Positions 1-12,239 of a stretch of DNA of 64,000 bases are shown here, one piece after another. Both the position numbers and the translations under genes were made by a program. The DNA comes from Burhinus oedicnemus (lineage: Eukaryota > Chordata > Aves > Charadriiformes > Burhinidae), in NCBI GenBank assembly GCA_008921705.1, contig VFFE01007633.1, positions 1,765,178 through 1,829,177 of the forward strand. The letters run 5' to 3'. Positions within the stretch are counted from its first letter, which is position 1; each line of letters begins with the position of its first letter. The notes below the pieces were generated by a model. The model was given only the letters and a program-made list of their open reading frames with translations, made no database searches and was not told the DNA's origin.

Positions 1-1048
1 TGACCCAAGTGCAGGACCTGGCACTTGGCCTTGCTGAACCTCATACCATTGGCCTTGGCCCATTGATCCAGTCTGTCCAGATCCCTCTGTAGAGCCATCC
101 TACCCTCATCCTACCCTCATCCTACCCTCCATTCACCACCAATCTTTGGTCCCAGCCTTCCAGCCAGTTTTTTACCCAGCAAGGAGTACACCCATTCAAG
201 CCATGAGCAGCCAGTTTCTCCAGGAGAATGCTGTGGGAAACCATATCGAAGGCTTTACTAAAGTCCAGGTAAACAACATCCACAGCCTTTCCCTCTTCCA
301 CTTAGCAGGTCACCTTGTCACAGAAGGAGATCAGGTTTGTCAAGCAGGACCTGCCTTTCATGAACCCATGCTGACTGGGCCTGATCACCTGGTTGTCCTG
401 CATGTACCTTGTAATGGCACTCAGGATGATCTGTTCCATAAAATTCCCCAGCACCAAGGTAGGACTGACAGCCCTGTAGTTCTCCAGATCCTCCTTCTAG
501 CCCTTCTTGTGGATGGGCATCACATTTGCTAACCTCCAGTCAACTGGGACCTCCCCAGTTAGCCAGGACTGCTGGTAAATGATGGAAAGTGGCTTGGTGA
601 GCACTTTCGCCAGCTCCCTCAATGCCCTCGGGTGGATTGCAGCTGGCCCCATAGACTTATGTGTGGTGTAGCAGGTCACTCACCATTTCCCCTTGGATTA
701 CAGGGGCTTCATTCTGCTCCCTGCTCCTGTCTACTAGCTCAGGGGGCTGCGTACTCAGGGAACAATTGGTCTTACTGTTGAGACTGAGGCAAAGAAGGCA
801 TTAAGCACCTCAGCCTTTTCCTCATCCTTTGTCACTATGTTTCCACCCCCATCTTCTAAAGGATGGAGATTATCCTTAGTCCTCCTTTTATTGCCGAAGT
901 ATTTATAGAAAATTTTTTTATTGTCATTAACATCAGAAGCCAGGTTAAGTTCTAGTTGGGCTTTGGCTTCACATCATCTTTGTAGTCCTCAAGAGTGACC
1001 TGCAACTTGTTCCAAGGGCCATAAATTTTCCTTTTTTCCCTGAGTTCA
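1..1048 (-). mobile_element. CR1 LINE, minus strand, 5'-truncated, runs off left edge
   Basis: This is a CR1 non-LTR retrotransposon read on the minus strand. Its 3' end lies beyond position 1 and its 5' truncation falls near 1048, where CR1-like sequence (...TTTCCCTGAGTTC) gives way to unique AT-rich DNA. On the minus strand, 679-497 encodes the RT region with 'KSMGPAAIHPRALRELAK' followed by 'LTGEVPVDWRLANVMPIHKK'. Further 3', about 460-130 encodes the degraded palm region up to a 'W..GW.QR.VVNG'-like stretch. Next, about 95-1 encodes '[15 protein letters not shown]' and the 'AKCQVLHLG' region. The segment that should lie between these, carrying the catalytic FADD box, is missing and replaced by a short tandem repeat (97-129). 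No endonuclease domain is present. The copy is a molecular fossil. The assignment is by recognised CR1 sequence; exact subfamily and 5' edge are uncertain. Confidence 0.92.
97..129. repeat. three perfect 11-bp tandem copies inside CR1
   Basis: The unit ATCCTACCCTC occurs three times without mismatch at 97-107, 108-118 and 119-129. It sits exactly where the CR1 copy has lost its catalytic segment. One copy of the unit fits the normal CR1 sequence, so the array looks like slippage or repair filler at a deletion junction. Confidence 0.85.
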
Positions 1049-4000
1049 TATCATATTAAAAACTATGCTGAAGTCTCCAAAATTCATTGTTTATAGGTTC
1101 ATGGTTCGCATAACCAATATTTTAAATTTTTCTCCTTTTAGATGACACCTCATCAAATTTTAGCTATTTGAAATTGTCTTTGCCCCTTTTTCCAAATTTC
1201 ATGTTTCACTTGTGTGTTTTCTAGGTAGTTCTGTTGTCGAAGAAAATAGTTATTTCTCCCAGAGGTTTATGAATTTAGCTTAAGACAAGATACAGTAAAA
1301 TGGTAGTGCCAGCAACTGGAGGAGGCAAAGATATTAATATACATAGCTAATTAACACCTCATTTAGAGCAATTATTGGCCTGAACTATGGCCTTACGTCA
1401 ATTCAATGATTTCCATTAACTTCAAAGAGCACCAGATGAAGCCCTATGTGACAGGTTCAAGTAGCTCTTAAAATTATATCAATAAAAAGGAACATGAATG
1501 GTATTATACACTTTTTTCTGACCTCCTGCCTAGGCATTTCTTTTGAAAAGAAGGATAATATCTAGGAATATCATCCTCGAGTCTGACATGTTTAACTATT
1601 CAACTACTGCACATTCTTCCCTAATACAGCAGTTCATGCTGCAATTGTCCTTTTTTACCCAAGTTTAAGGCCCCTCTTGTACTGAACAGTCGAAATACCA
1701 TGGCTTAATGCACCTGGAATGATGCCCTGAAAACTACTTTTCTTGGCCATGTTATACAGATGATGCTGAGTTTTTCATACGCATAAAAAGGGGCATTTAA
1801 GAAGAAACAAGGAGTACTCAGTATATTAAAGTTCACTAAAATATAAACCAGTGAGTACCTGGATCTGATGCAAGAATTCCAGAATTAACTCTGGAAAAGG
1901 CTGAGCTGGATGCAGTTTCTAGGGGAGGTGCATGGTAATACAAGCAAAGATAAATGAAGTGGATGTAACTGAAGTAGACTATGACATGATCCTTCTCAGT
2001 TTTCTGTCTGTTCCTCTGCTGGAGGAAAACCCTTACAGCTGGGGCAGCTGAGGCAGGGAAAGTAATGTGCAGCATCCTAGTACAGAACCTGGGATGTGAC
2101 TGCAAGGAATAAGACAGATTTATTCTGGTCTATCAACTGGGAAAGCCCATGCATGTCTTGATAAACCTCCTGGGGAATACAAAATACTAATCCTACTGTT
2201 GAAAAGAAGAAAAGCTTCCTCCTGGCCTTTGTAGCTCCTATTTTCTGACAGGCCTTGTGCATGATGTGCTGCTGCTATTTGTGTGTTGGAAGAAGTCAGA
2301 TGGCCACCAGTTTTAGAGCGAGAGGAGGGTAGCTGCTGCTGCTGCTGAATAGCCTCTAATGCTGGTCTGTGTCAAAGCAGCACATCTGAGTCCTTTGAAA
2401 TTAACTTTGGTTGTTGGATGTGACCATGCTATAGACAGTTTAATGACAAGGGGAATAGTGCAGAAAAGGATCTGTGATTTTTTTTAATGGGTTTACAGAC
2501 CTAACCACACACAGTGTTTTCTAGATAGACATCAACACATGCATACTTCTAAACCTGTGCCTGTACTCAACTGGTCATGGACACAGAGGACAAAAATATT
2601 CAACGAAGTGTTTAAAAATGCTGTCACTCTGTCAGGATTTCCATTCACCACATAGAGTTGTTTCTCTCAGTGGGAGCTGCCATTTTAATGATGTTATGCA
2701 GCAGAGGTCTGCTTTGATGATGAAAACAGGAATGAAAGGATCAACTTTGCCATCAGGAAGGAGAGAGAATCAGAAAGTCTAAGCATCTTCATAAGGTAAA
2801 TTCTGTAATTTAAAAAAATATTTTGGTTAATTGAACAGCTTATTTTTAGCTAAGGAACTTACCTTTCAGCAATGAACTTTCTGATTGCTAATGCTTTCCA
2901 GAGCTAAGACAGTGCTTTCTAACTTATTTTAATTAACTTTTGCTCTCCATTTTTAAAGGAATAATATCCTTTTCTAGGTTAATCCCTTACCTACAATATT
3001 GCTTTAGCCTAGTGGGATTGAACATTATCCCTGCTAATGCTGTAGATGTTCTTTCTTTCTCTGTTGGCCCTTGCAAAGGGCATCTCTTCATAACTGTCTC
3101 ACTTTCTGGGTTATACGTTGCTCAGTACAGCCATGTGCAGGAGCGCAGAAACGAGACCTCCCTGAAGGCCAACAGCAAACAGCAGGATGCCTTCAACCCT
3201 CTCCAAAACAACAAAACAAGGCAGAGTCAGTACACCCTGTTGTGGGATTCCTGGGCTCAGTGGTACATATTTGGACACAAACTGTGGTCACTCAGGAGAT
3301 GTAGTGCAGGCTCCCTTTCCCAGTTTACAGTGGTGCCTTTGAGCAGGATGGAAATGTCCTTTACCTTTCCACTATTTTTTAAGCTCATGTTGTCTCAGAG
3401 TCTTCGGCTACTGTGAAATGATTTTAAAATAGCAAATGTCAGTTGCTTTGGAAATCTCTGTAAGCATTAGGTGTGAGACTATTTTACTTTGACACTTGAA
3501 TCCATTGGATATGCTCAGTCGTGAGAACCAGTCTGCTGGAATAATGAATTCATGCATAACAAACTGCCTAACTGAGCTTACAAAGAACAATCTCTTCCTT
3601 AAGACTGTACTAAAAATTATATTCAATCTTGGTTTGTGCTATTACAGAGCAAGGCTACATGTATGATTTATATAGCTTGATATCCGGCTCATTAGAAATT
3701 TATTAGCACTAAGGAATACATTTCAACATCTACCTAGAGTTTCACTTAATTTTAATTTAGAGTCTGATCAAAGACTATAGGTCAGAACTCTTCATCCTTT
3801 GAGTAGTAGTATTACCCCTTGATGTGGAAAATCTCTGCAAGATTCAACACATAGACCTTCCTGTGTATTCTTCTGGACTTTTTTTGTTTTCTTCCTCCCT
3901 TTCCCTTGCCGGCTCCACTGAAGAAGCAAGTATTTTGGTCCTTAAGTTAATGGTCACAAAGGGCTGCCTGAGGCACACCACAAGCTATACAGGGAGCTGA

Positions 4001-6078
4001 ACCTGTTCATTTTGTGATTCTTCTGCTCTAAGTACAGCTCTGCAACGCTGCCATAAGCTTCACAATATGCATAGGTTCCACAACTTCTGCTGCTTTACAA
4101 GAGCAGGTATGAGGTAATGCAGTTCAGCAGTATAAGTCAACGCTCTGCTTAACTGTTGTCTGTCTGATACAGCACATACAACTCTAGCTGGCCCCAGAAA
4201 CCTAGTAGGTGAGCAAGCACTGTACATTTTCCCCTATTGTCTGGTTAAAAATCTACAGATCGCATGCTCTTGACCAATGATTTACATTCATTTTGATTAA
4301 CATTGTTTTTTTAATATTGTCCTGTTGGATCAATATAAACAAATTTCATTAAATGCTCTGCCTGTAAGATTAAAAGCAAGGGTTACTTGGTATTCACAGA
4401 CTTGTTTAATGAATTTAGAAACATCTGTTGCATTGCTACCAAACTCTGAACCTGGTCCCAGTAGCCTGGGAGCATCAGGGCACGTTTTCCTTCTGAAAAG
4501 ATGAGAGTTAAATATCTTGCTGTTAGACAAAAAAAGGACTGTCCTTGAGTTTCTTATCTTCTTATGAATTTGAATACTATATAAAAAAGAGTAATTGAGC
4601 AATAAAAACAAAGTCATACTCTTGGCAATAGTGAAATAGCAGGCTTTTTTTGTAATACACATCACATACGTTAAATGTAACGTGGAATAATGAAAGCCTC
4701 CCAGTGTGAACAATAGAAGCACATTTAGTCTGAATTATTTAAATGTAGCTTGGTCAAAGCAATTGAAAATACAGTGGGGAAATGATTCTTCATTAACCAT
4801 GAGATGGACAAGATGACCTAATAGGTTCCAAATATATCATAAGAACTTTGTTACTGAAATATTAATAATAACTTTGTAATGTATATAGTGCATGCAGATG
4901 TCCCGTGAGATAATCATGTACAAAGCTATGCATATGCAAAATCAGAAACAGTGTCCACCTCCAAAGAACATGAAAAGAGTTACAAAAGACTGAGCAAGCT
5001 CTTCACAGCAGCTCAGTGACCCATATTACCCAGCCTGAGTTGTCCTACCCTTTGGGTTACAAGCCAGTGCAAACCTTCCATTGAAATAGAAAAGGAAATT
5101 TTCATTCTAATAGCTCCTATTTATGCTACAAAAACAACATGTCATTTTAGGTTTTAATTCATGTTGCTTTATTTTAGAAGTGTTACCCAGCTGAGACGCA
5201 CCAGCAATTTACTACACAAGACTTCAGACTGTATTCAGACTGTAATTCAGTCTGAACTGTAATATATCTTTTCTAAGTGAAGTCAAATGTAAAATTCCCT
5301 CAGCCTTAACAAGGATGCGATTAGCCTGCAGTTCTCTTTGGTCTGCTCTGGCTGTCGTATATCTCAAATCCAGCTCCATCTCATAGCAATATGCCAAAGA
5401 TCAAACAAATCTCTGCATATTTCTGATTTAGTCAGTGAGAAAAAAATACTAACTAGAATTATTATCTTTAATTTAGAACAAAAATGTTGCTTCAAAAAAG
5501 AATGAGAATCAATTTTCAAACAGCAGCAATTAGGTATACTGCAGATACTTCGCATTCTAACTGGGACTGCAAAGCTTTTTTTTAAATTTTTTTTCTTTTC
5601 AGATTAGCCTTATGATTGGCATGACCTTCAATTAACCAGATCAGACATCATATATTCCTCATAAGCAATTTACAAGCTGAAATGGCAGTTGATCCTCTCA
5701 AAGAAAGTCCATTCAGATTATTGAAAATGAACTAAACTAAGAGTAGCTCTGAAATGCTGCAGCTCACACTTGCCCTCATTTGAAGAACTCTGTTATAATA
5801 GGCTGTCTTTAATACTCTGTGAGGGTACTTGGTTCCTAACTGTGATAAATCTTCCTATAATCACTTCTTTTAACAAGATCAAACAACTTAGAACATCCAA
5901 AACGCTTAATTCCTTCAGGTTGATTGCATTTATCATCAAAGAATACAAAGTATATTGCATGACATTTGGAAAATAGTTTTAATTGCCCTTTTATTCATTA
6001 TCAGAGTCACAGAACAGAGTGAACAAGAATATCATAGATCCTTCTGTTTTCAATAAACAATAGTAGTATTTAGAGTTT
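1049..6078. other. unique AT-rich non-coding DNA, no gene seen
   Basis: About 5 kb with frequent stops in all frames and only short open frames, none of which resembles a protein I know. The longest, on the plus strand at 2940-3416, has no recognisable domain and a composition expected by chance. A short CTG run (about 2333-2347) and A/T runs are present. I see no RNA gene, promoter or mobile element that I can support. Confidence 0.6.
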
Positions 6079-6141
6079 GAACAAGACATCCTCCAGGTAT
6101 CCCTTCCACCCTAATATATTCTATGATTTTATGATTTTATG
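6079..6141 (+). mobile_element. CR1 3'-end fragment (tail only)
   Basis: About 60 bases match the extreme 3' end of CR1: a 'GACATCCTCCAGGTATCCCTTCCACC' block split by decay, then ATTCTATGATTTTATGATTTTATGG, a degraded form of the ATTCTATG tail repeat. The orientation is plus. Such very short 5'-truncated copies are the commonest form of CR1 in birds. Sequence upstream of 6079 is too diverged to assign. Confidence 0.7.
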
Positions 6142-9100
6142 GTTAATAACCATATATATATCAATTGCATGTCAGAGAAGGTGTCAGCCAATTCCTTATT
6201 TATGGAAAAGGATGTACTTGAAAATTTAGGCATCTTTCTCCATGAAGAAGCAACATGGTTAGTTGAACATAGGATGTATTATGGTTTTAAGAAAGCATAA
6301 TTGGACAGGAAAGGGAAGAGTGAGAGGAAAAGCACTTGCTGAAAGTGCTGTAGGAGGAATGCCTTACAAACTGGGAAGGCAAGCTAGGAAGCCAATGGAA
6401 ATCCTAAGCTTGATGGGTTAGAAGTGGAATTATGCAAGATATCATTATAAAAGTGTCACCATAAATATAAGGGAAGAATTTGGAGAATTATGAAAAACGC
6501 ATTCCACAAATTGAGGAAGAGCAGCACAGACACTACTAGTGATTGGGATGGAGACTGTAGCAATGGGGTTTGTTTCAGAAAGAGTGTTCTGACAAGAAAA
6601 AGACAACTCGGGCCACCTCATCTTGAGCTAACACTAAGATGGAAGGTACAACTGTGTGAAAAAAGAAAGTAGTCGTTATTTAAGCAGAACCATTGCCTTC
6701 AGGTAAGTGGAAGAAATGGGAAGATTTGTATTGTTGTGTGAAATATTCTTGCATCAGAGAGAGAAGTGACAGAGTTACAACCTGCAATGCAGAGGACCCT
6801 GAATCAGCTCAACATCTAACCATACATTGCAAGAGTGTGTTACAGAAGTCAGTGGGACCGTACACATAATGATTCTGCAGAACTGGAATATTGTAGAATT
6901 TAATATTTTTCTCATATCTCTTTTCTGAGTGAGGCTTCTTCTCCTCAGTTTGATTATGGGTGGCCAGAAGTGTCGTTTGATGGAGGAGGGAGTAGTATGT
7001 AGTGAGTAATTATTCATGAATTTAGGTCAAATATGGCAAGTAGCTCAAGCTGAAGAAAAATGGAAAACTTAGAAAAATCAATTTTTCTTTTTGACAAAAA
7101 AATCAATTTTTTTCTTGTGAAAAAAATTTTTACACACTATCAGAATTAATTTAAGAAAAAACTTCAAGTAAGTTAAAGTAATGAAAGTGTTCATTGTAGA
7201 TTAAATATTTTTTTTAAAGTTTGTTTTGCTTGTTCTCCTAAGAAAATGTAATTACTTACACTGTGTTAATCAGGAGGTCGCCATTGTTCAATGTCTTCAG
7301 TCAAATAAAAAATCTAAATTAAAAAAGCATTTTCTTCCAGATCCTTCCAACAGTCATTTGCATCCACAGAGTTACTGCCATTTCCGGAGAACTTGTATCT
7401 TCTACAAGGCCACCATGGGGGCTGGAGGAGCAGAAGATGATAGACATCTTTTTGCCACTGCACTAAGACCAACCTGCCAAATAGTCATCATATCATAGTG
7501 TCAGTCTGAATAGCAGCTACGTGTGCCAGTGGACAATGTATGTGGCTGACTCACTCTAGCTGTAAACACATGCCAACTGGCACTGGCTGGGAATTTTTCA
7601 GCAAACTAATTTTGACAGAAAACATTGATTTGTCAAAACTAAAATACTGCAGTGGGAATGTACATACCAATTGCAGCATCCAGACACTTGTCTGCTGCAG
7701 GATAATCAGTACCACCATGGCAGAGTTCTCCCCTGAAACACCAAGGTCCTGCTTTGAATAAATCTGCAAAGATAAAACTATGTTTTTCTGCATTGATTAT
7801 ATAGGGAGCCTAGGAAAACTGGACAGCTAGGTTATGTACCTAACCTTGGGGTATGTGAATACCTATCCACAGCTCAATCTTTTCAATTTGATGACTTCTC
7901 ACTCAAAGGGGAAAACTGTTCATAATATCCTCAATATAAATGAAATATCAAATGTTCGTCACTGACACACCAGCACACCAGGTGTCTTACAAGGCTGACA
8001 GCAGATGTTTGAAACATAAAAGACCTATGAAGAATTAAGGAGTGAGATTTTTATTTGTGTTTTATGATTCACTAGTTGAGCTCTTTATTGAAGCTTCCAT
8101 AAGGAATTAGCAGAAAACACATTTTTCACTGCTTTAAAGTTTTGAGAATTGAAATGGTTTCCTGTGCTCTTTCAGGATAAATCTAATACCTTACAAATGC
8201 AAAAAAGTGTGAGAGCAAGACCTCAAAGACTGAATTTAGCCCACATTTTGGATCTGGGAAATTCCAGTCCAAATCTCTGACTATTTGCCAATTGTTTACA
8301 CAAACTGAAACATACCTCTGGAAGATATGCAGAGGTCTATAATCTTACAACAGTCAATATCCTATTCAATAGGTCAGAGAACTCATCTAAGCAGTGGTAG
8401 GTTTAACTTCTGGGATGAATCAAATAGAACAAGGTATATACATACTTTCAATTTGTCTCCACGTAATCCAGTTATGTCTCTACCGCTATTTCCCTAATGA
8501 GCAAAGTTTCATCCCTTTCTCACCCATTCGACATTTTTTCTTAATGAGTTAAGAATATCCGGTTCTTACAAACAGTAATTTGAAAAAACAGCATCTTCCA
8601 TCAAGAACAGAATATATGTGATTGAAAAATTCCCTAGTAGTACTGATTTCGACTGCGCCAGGATATTCTTGAATTCCTCCCTACTCTTACAGATAAACTG
8701 AATCCTAAGATAGCTCTGTGCACAAAGCTAATATCCCACCTCAACCTCCAGATTGCCCAAGCTTGCTGTAAATATAACCTCACACCAAAAATAGGCTATT
8801 TACTTCAACTCCAAGCAGAAATGGTGTCCTATCCCTTTTCCTACTTGCTTGTGCTCGTATACTGTTAGAGCAGATGGTAGAAATTTGCTTTAGCAGTTAA
8901 TCTCTTCAGTTTGGGTCTCCGTGGGCAGAAAAATACATTAAATTTCACTTTGAGCTTTAGTGGAAAACAAATTAAAAATATGAAAATAATTCTCATTGAA
9001 ATTCACAGATTTTATCTGGAACTTCCTCTGTTGATTCTCATTCTTCCTGTGACAGTGAACTTTAATCTGAATACCTGGAATAAATTTAGACATTGCCAGA

Positions 9101-9420
9101 TTATAGTCATTCATTCTCATCTTGGCTCTTACTTTGATCAGATCCTTTTCTTTTATGGCATTTGTTACACCACAGCCACCCTTGATCTAATCATAAGACA
9201 GAAGCAGAGACTTCATTTTGCCAGAGTAATTTTATGAGTTTTTCTTCCATCAACCTGATTTCAGTACTGTTCTGTAAATCCCTAGTTGAATCTATCTTTC
9301 TTAAACCTGTGTGATCAGACCCGTATACAGCATTAAAAATTAGTTCCCACCATGATCATGTACCTTAACATCTATAACTTTACTTAGTATGTTCACTAGA
9401 AGTATATCAATACGATTTAA
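6142..9420. other. unique AT-rich non-coding DNA, no gene seen
   Basis: Open frames here are short, overlap on both strands and have no recognisable domains. At about 7070-7135 there is a cluster of A and T runs (two AAAAATCAATTTTT-like units), which is simple low-complexity sequence. No supported gene or mobile element. Confidence 0.55.
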
Positions 9421-9793
9421 AGGTAAGGGAAGTAGGAGGAGCAAGAGACCCCCTGACTTAACTGCGAGCTTCTGAGCCTGCTGAAAACCAAAAGAGAAAT
9501 GTACCAGGGATGGAAAAGCGGACGAATACTCATTGAGAGCTACAAGGTCATTGCCAGTGCATGCAGAGATGCAGTTAGAAAAGCAAAAGCTCAGCTTCAC
9601 TGAAATCAGCCAGAGATGTCAAAAACTACAAGAAAGGGTTCTTCAGGTATGTAAACACCAAGCAGTAACAGAAGGAAAATATTGGCCCACTGTTAAACAG
9701 GAGAGGTGAATTAGTCACCAACAACACTGAAAAGGCAGAGGTTCCCAACACTTTCTTCACCTCTGCCTTTACCAGCACTGTTGGGCCCAGACC

Positions 9794-11346
9794 TTGGGAA
9801 CAACAGTCCAGGTTGATGCAAATACAGACCCACTGTCAGTGAAGGAAGAGTTGGTATGTGAACTATCACAGGAGGTAAACCCCTACAAATCAATGGGCCC
9901 TGACAATATCCATCTGAAGGTGTTAAGAGAGCTGGCTGATGTGATTGTGAGGCTGCTCTCCATAATCTTTGAGAAGTGGAAATCAGGGGACGTCCCAGAA
10001 GACTGGAAGAAGGCTAAAGTCACCCCCATCTACAAGAAGGGCCTAAAGGTGGATACGGGAAATTATAGACCCATCAGTCTTCCTTCAGTCCCTGGGAAAG
10101 TTATGGAATGAATCCTCCTAGGGGCTATCAAAAGGCAAATGAAGCACATGATTGGCAAAAGCCAGCATGGATTCACCAAGGGCAAATTGTGCTTGACAAA
10201 CCTGATCATCTTCTACAACAAAGTAACCTGCTTAGTTGATGTGGGGCGAGCAGTGGACATTGTCTACCTGGATTTCTCCAAGGCTTTCAACAGGGTTCCC
10301 CACAGCCTCCTCCTAGAGAAACTGATTTATTATGATCTAGACAAGTGGCCTGTCTGGTGGGTGGGGAACTGGTTGACAGGCCGCACCCAGAGGGTGGTGG
10401 TAAATAGGTCCTTTTGAAACTGGCAGCCTGTCACAAGTGGGGTCCCTCAGGGATCAATACTGGGCCCAGTGCTGTTTAATCATAAAATCATGGAATCATA
10501 GAATGGTTTGGGTTGGAAGGGACCTCAAAGATGACCTAGTTCCAACCCCCCTGCCATGGGCAAGGACACCTCCCTCTGGACCTGGTTGCTCAAAGTCCCA
10601 TCCAACCTGGCCTTGAAATATCTTCATACTATCTTCATAAGTGATCTGGGTGATGGGATCAAGTGTACTCTGATGAAGTTTGCTGATGACACCAAACTGA
10701 GTGGGGAACTGGACACTTCCGAAGGGAAAGCCACCCTGCAGGAAGACCTGGATAAGCTGGAAAAGTGGGCTAACAAGAACCTTATGAAGTTCAACAAGGA
10801 AAAGTATAAGGTCTTGCACCTGGGAAAACATAATCCAGGAGTGTAGCACAGACTGGGATCTACCCAGCTGGGGAGCAGCTCCATGGAAAGGGACCTGGGG
10901 ATCCTGGTAGACAACAAGCTCAATATGAGTGAACAGTGTACTGCTGCGGCAAAGAAAGCCGACAGGATGCTGGGTTGCATCAACAAGGGCATCACCAGCA
11001 GAGCTAAAGAAGTCATTATCCCACTCTACTCAGCACTTGTCAGGCCACACCTGGAATACTGTGTTCAGTTTTGGTCCCTGCTATACAAAACGGATGTGGA
11101 CAGGCTGGAGGAGTCCAGAGAAGGGCCACCAAGATGATCAAAGGACTGGGAAGACTGTCATATGAGGAAAGGCTGAGAGAACTGGGTTTGTTCAGCCTTG
11201 AGCAAAGAAGGCTTATGACAGACCTCATCACCATGTTCCAGTACTTAAAAGGTGGCTACAAAGAACATGGAGACTCCCTTTTTACGAGGAGTCACATGGA
11301 AAAGATGAGGGGTAATGGGGACAAGCTGTTCCTGGGGAGATTCTGA
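9794..11346 (+). pseudogene. CR1 ORF2 reverse transcriptase remnant, inactive
   Basis: The frame encodes a non-LTR reverse transcriptase, which in CR1 copies element RNA at the nicked chromosomal target. Visible blocks in order: 'YKSMGPDNIHLKVLRELAD' (about 9885-9945), 'PEDWKKAKVTPIYKKG' (about 9990-10040), 'NYRPISLPSVPGKVME' (about 10060-10108), 'SQHGFTKG' (about 10160), 'VYLDFSKAFNRVPHS' with the first catalytic Asp (about 10262-10306), 'VTSGVPQGSILGPVLFN' (about 10432-10480), then after the insertion the intact FADD catalytic box (10679-10690) and 'KDLGIL'-type and 'RRATKMIKGL' C-terminal blocks. In-frame stops lie at 10109-10111, 10415-10417 and 10844-10846. A frameshift lies near 11110. 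With these breaks and the insertion it cannot make a working enzyme. The upstream APE endonuclease domain is absent. Confidence 0.9.
10481..10617 (-). mobile_element. nested CR1 3'-end fragment, inverted, inside the larger CR1
   Basis: Reading the plus strand, ATCATGGAATCATAGAATGG followed by GGTTGGAAGGGACCTCAAAG is the reverse complement of the CR1 3' end. The match continues through the region before the tail to 'CCAACCTGGCCTTGAA'. The host RT frame stops at 'GPVLFN' (to 10480) and resumes with '[10 protein letters not shown]' (from about 10629), as expected if about 140-150 bp were inserted between those codons. At the right edge ATCTTCATA occurs twice (10620-10628 and 10631-10639), probably a product of integration. 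The tail sequence is well preserved, so this is the younger insertion. Confidence 0.88.
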
Positions 11347-12216
11347 TTGGACACAAGAGGAAAATTTTTCACAATAAGAACAATCAGCCATTGAAATAAC
11401 CTCCTCAGAGAGTGGTGGATATCCTATCATTGGATACTTTCAAGATTCAGCTGGACAGGGTGCTAGGCCACCTTGTCTACCCTGTGCTTTTGCCAAGAAA
11501 GGTTGGACCAGATGATCCCTGAGGTCCCTTCCAACTGTGATTCTACGATTCTATGAATTTACAAATAATTTTGTCCTGTTTAGAAATGTATGTCATTAGT
11601 AATTTGTAGTCTTTCTGTAACCTTATATTAGTCAACTAATATAACCATGTCTTTCTCCATTTTTTGTCTGTCCAACTGGCAAGTAACCAGAAATTTTAAC
11701 TTCTATCCCATATCTACTTTATCTTGTACTTTATACTTTGAAAATTTACCACATTGCTGTTATGCCATTCCCCAAACCCTTACACTTTACAGTATGGTAT
11801 TTTCAGTCCTCCTGTGTATTTGCAATATTTTTTAGCTCTTAATCACCTCTGTTGTTCAGTAGCACATCGCCTTTTTTGTACTCACACCGTTGATGAAAAT
11901 ATTGAGCAAGATAATTTCCAAGATCAGTAATTTAGGAATACTTAAACTGTGCATGAAAGCTCCAATTTTTGCACAACCCGCCGTGGCCTGTTCTTTGGCT
12001 AGCTCCTTGCCCAGCTTCAGGTCTTCTAATAAACGTCATCTTCATCAACATCTTCAGTTTAGTAATTTCCCTTGTAGCCATACAAAGTACTTTCTGAATT
12101 CCAGACAGGGAAAACTTACTACATTTCTTCACCTTTATCCGCAGTTGGATAAAATCTATCTTTGGTGAAATTTGTCTCAACTGCTATTTATATAGATTTT
12201 CTTCTTTTTTTTATCC

Positions 12217-12239
12217 TTTTTTTTTTTTAAAAAAAAAAA
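12217..12239. repeat. T12-A11 palindrome
   Basis: Twelve T (12217-12228) followed directly by eleven A (12229-12239), giving a perfect 22-bp T11A11 palindrome preceded by further T-rich sequence. It is most likely a decayed microsatellite. It would unwind easily and could extrude a hairpin. Confidence 0.85.

Larger units (their letters stand above)
9421..11555 (+). mobile_element. CR1 LINE, plus strand, 5'-truncated, split by nested CR1
   Basis: A CR1 copy of about 2.0 kb of its own sequence, beginning within ORF2 after the endonuclease region and ending at the typical 3' end (CCCTTCCAACTGTGATTCTACGATTCTATG, 11527-11555). It carries most of the RT domain and the region after it. An opposite-orientation CR1 3' fragment is inserted at 10481-10617. 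A full CR1 is about 4.5 kb, so this one is truncated at about half its length, as is usual for target-primed reverse transcription that stops early. The 5' edge is approximate (about 9400-9480). Confidence 0.92.

Noticed and set aside
146..532. 128-codon plus-strand open frame at the left end
   Set aside because: It is the antisense of the minus-strand CR1 RT region and a known by-product of CR1 sequence, not a gene.
2940..3416. 158-codon plus-strand open frame
   Set aside because: No recognisable domain, no good splice or start context, and a second plus-strand frame overlaps it. Composition fits chance.
10496..11016. Minus-strand open frames of 117 and 130 codons
   Set aside because: They are antisense to the plus-strand CR1 and to the nested fragment.
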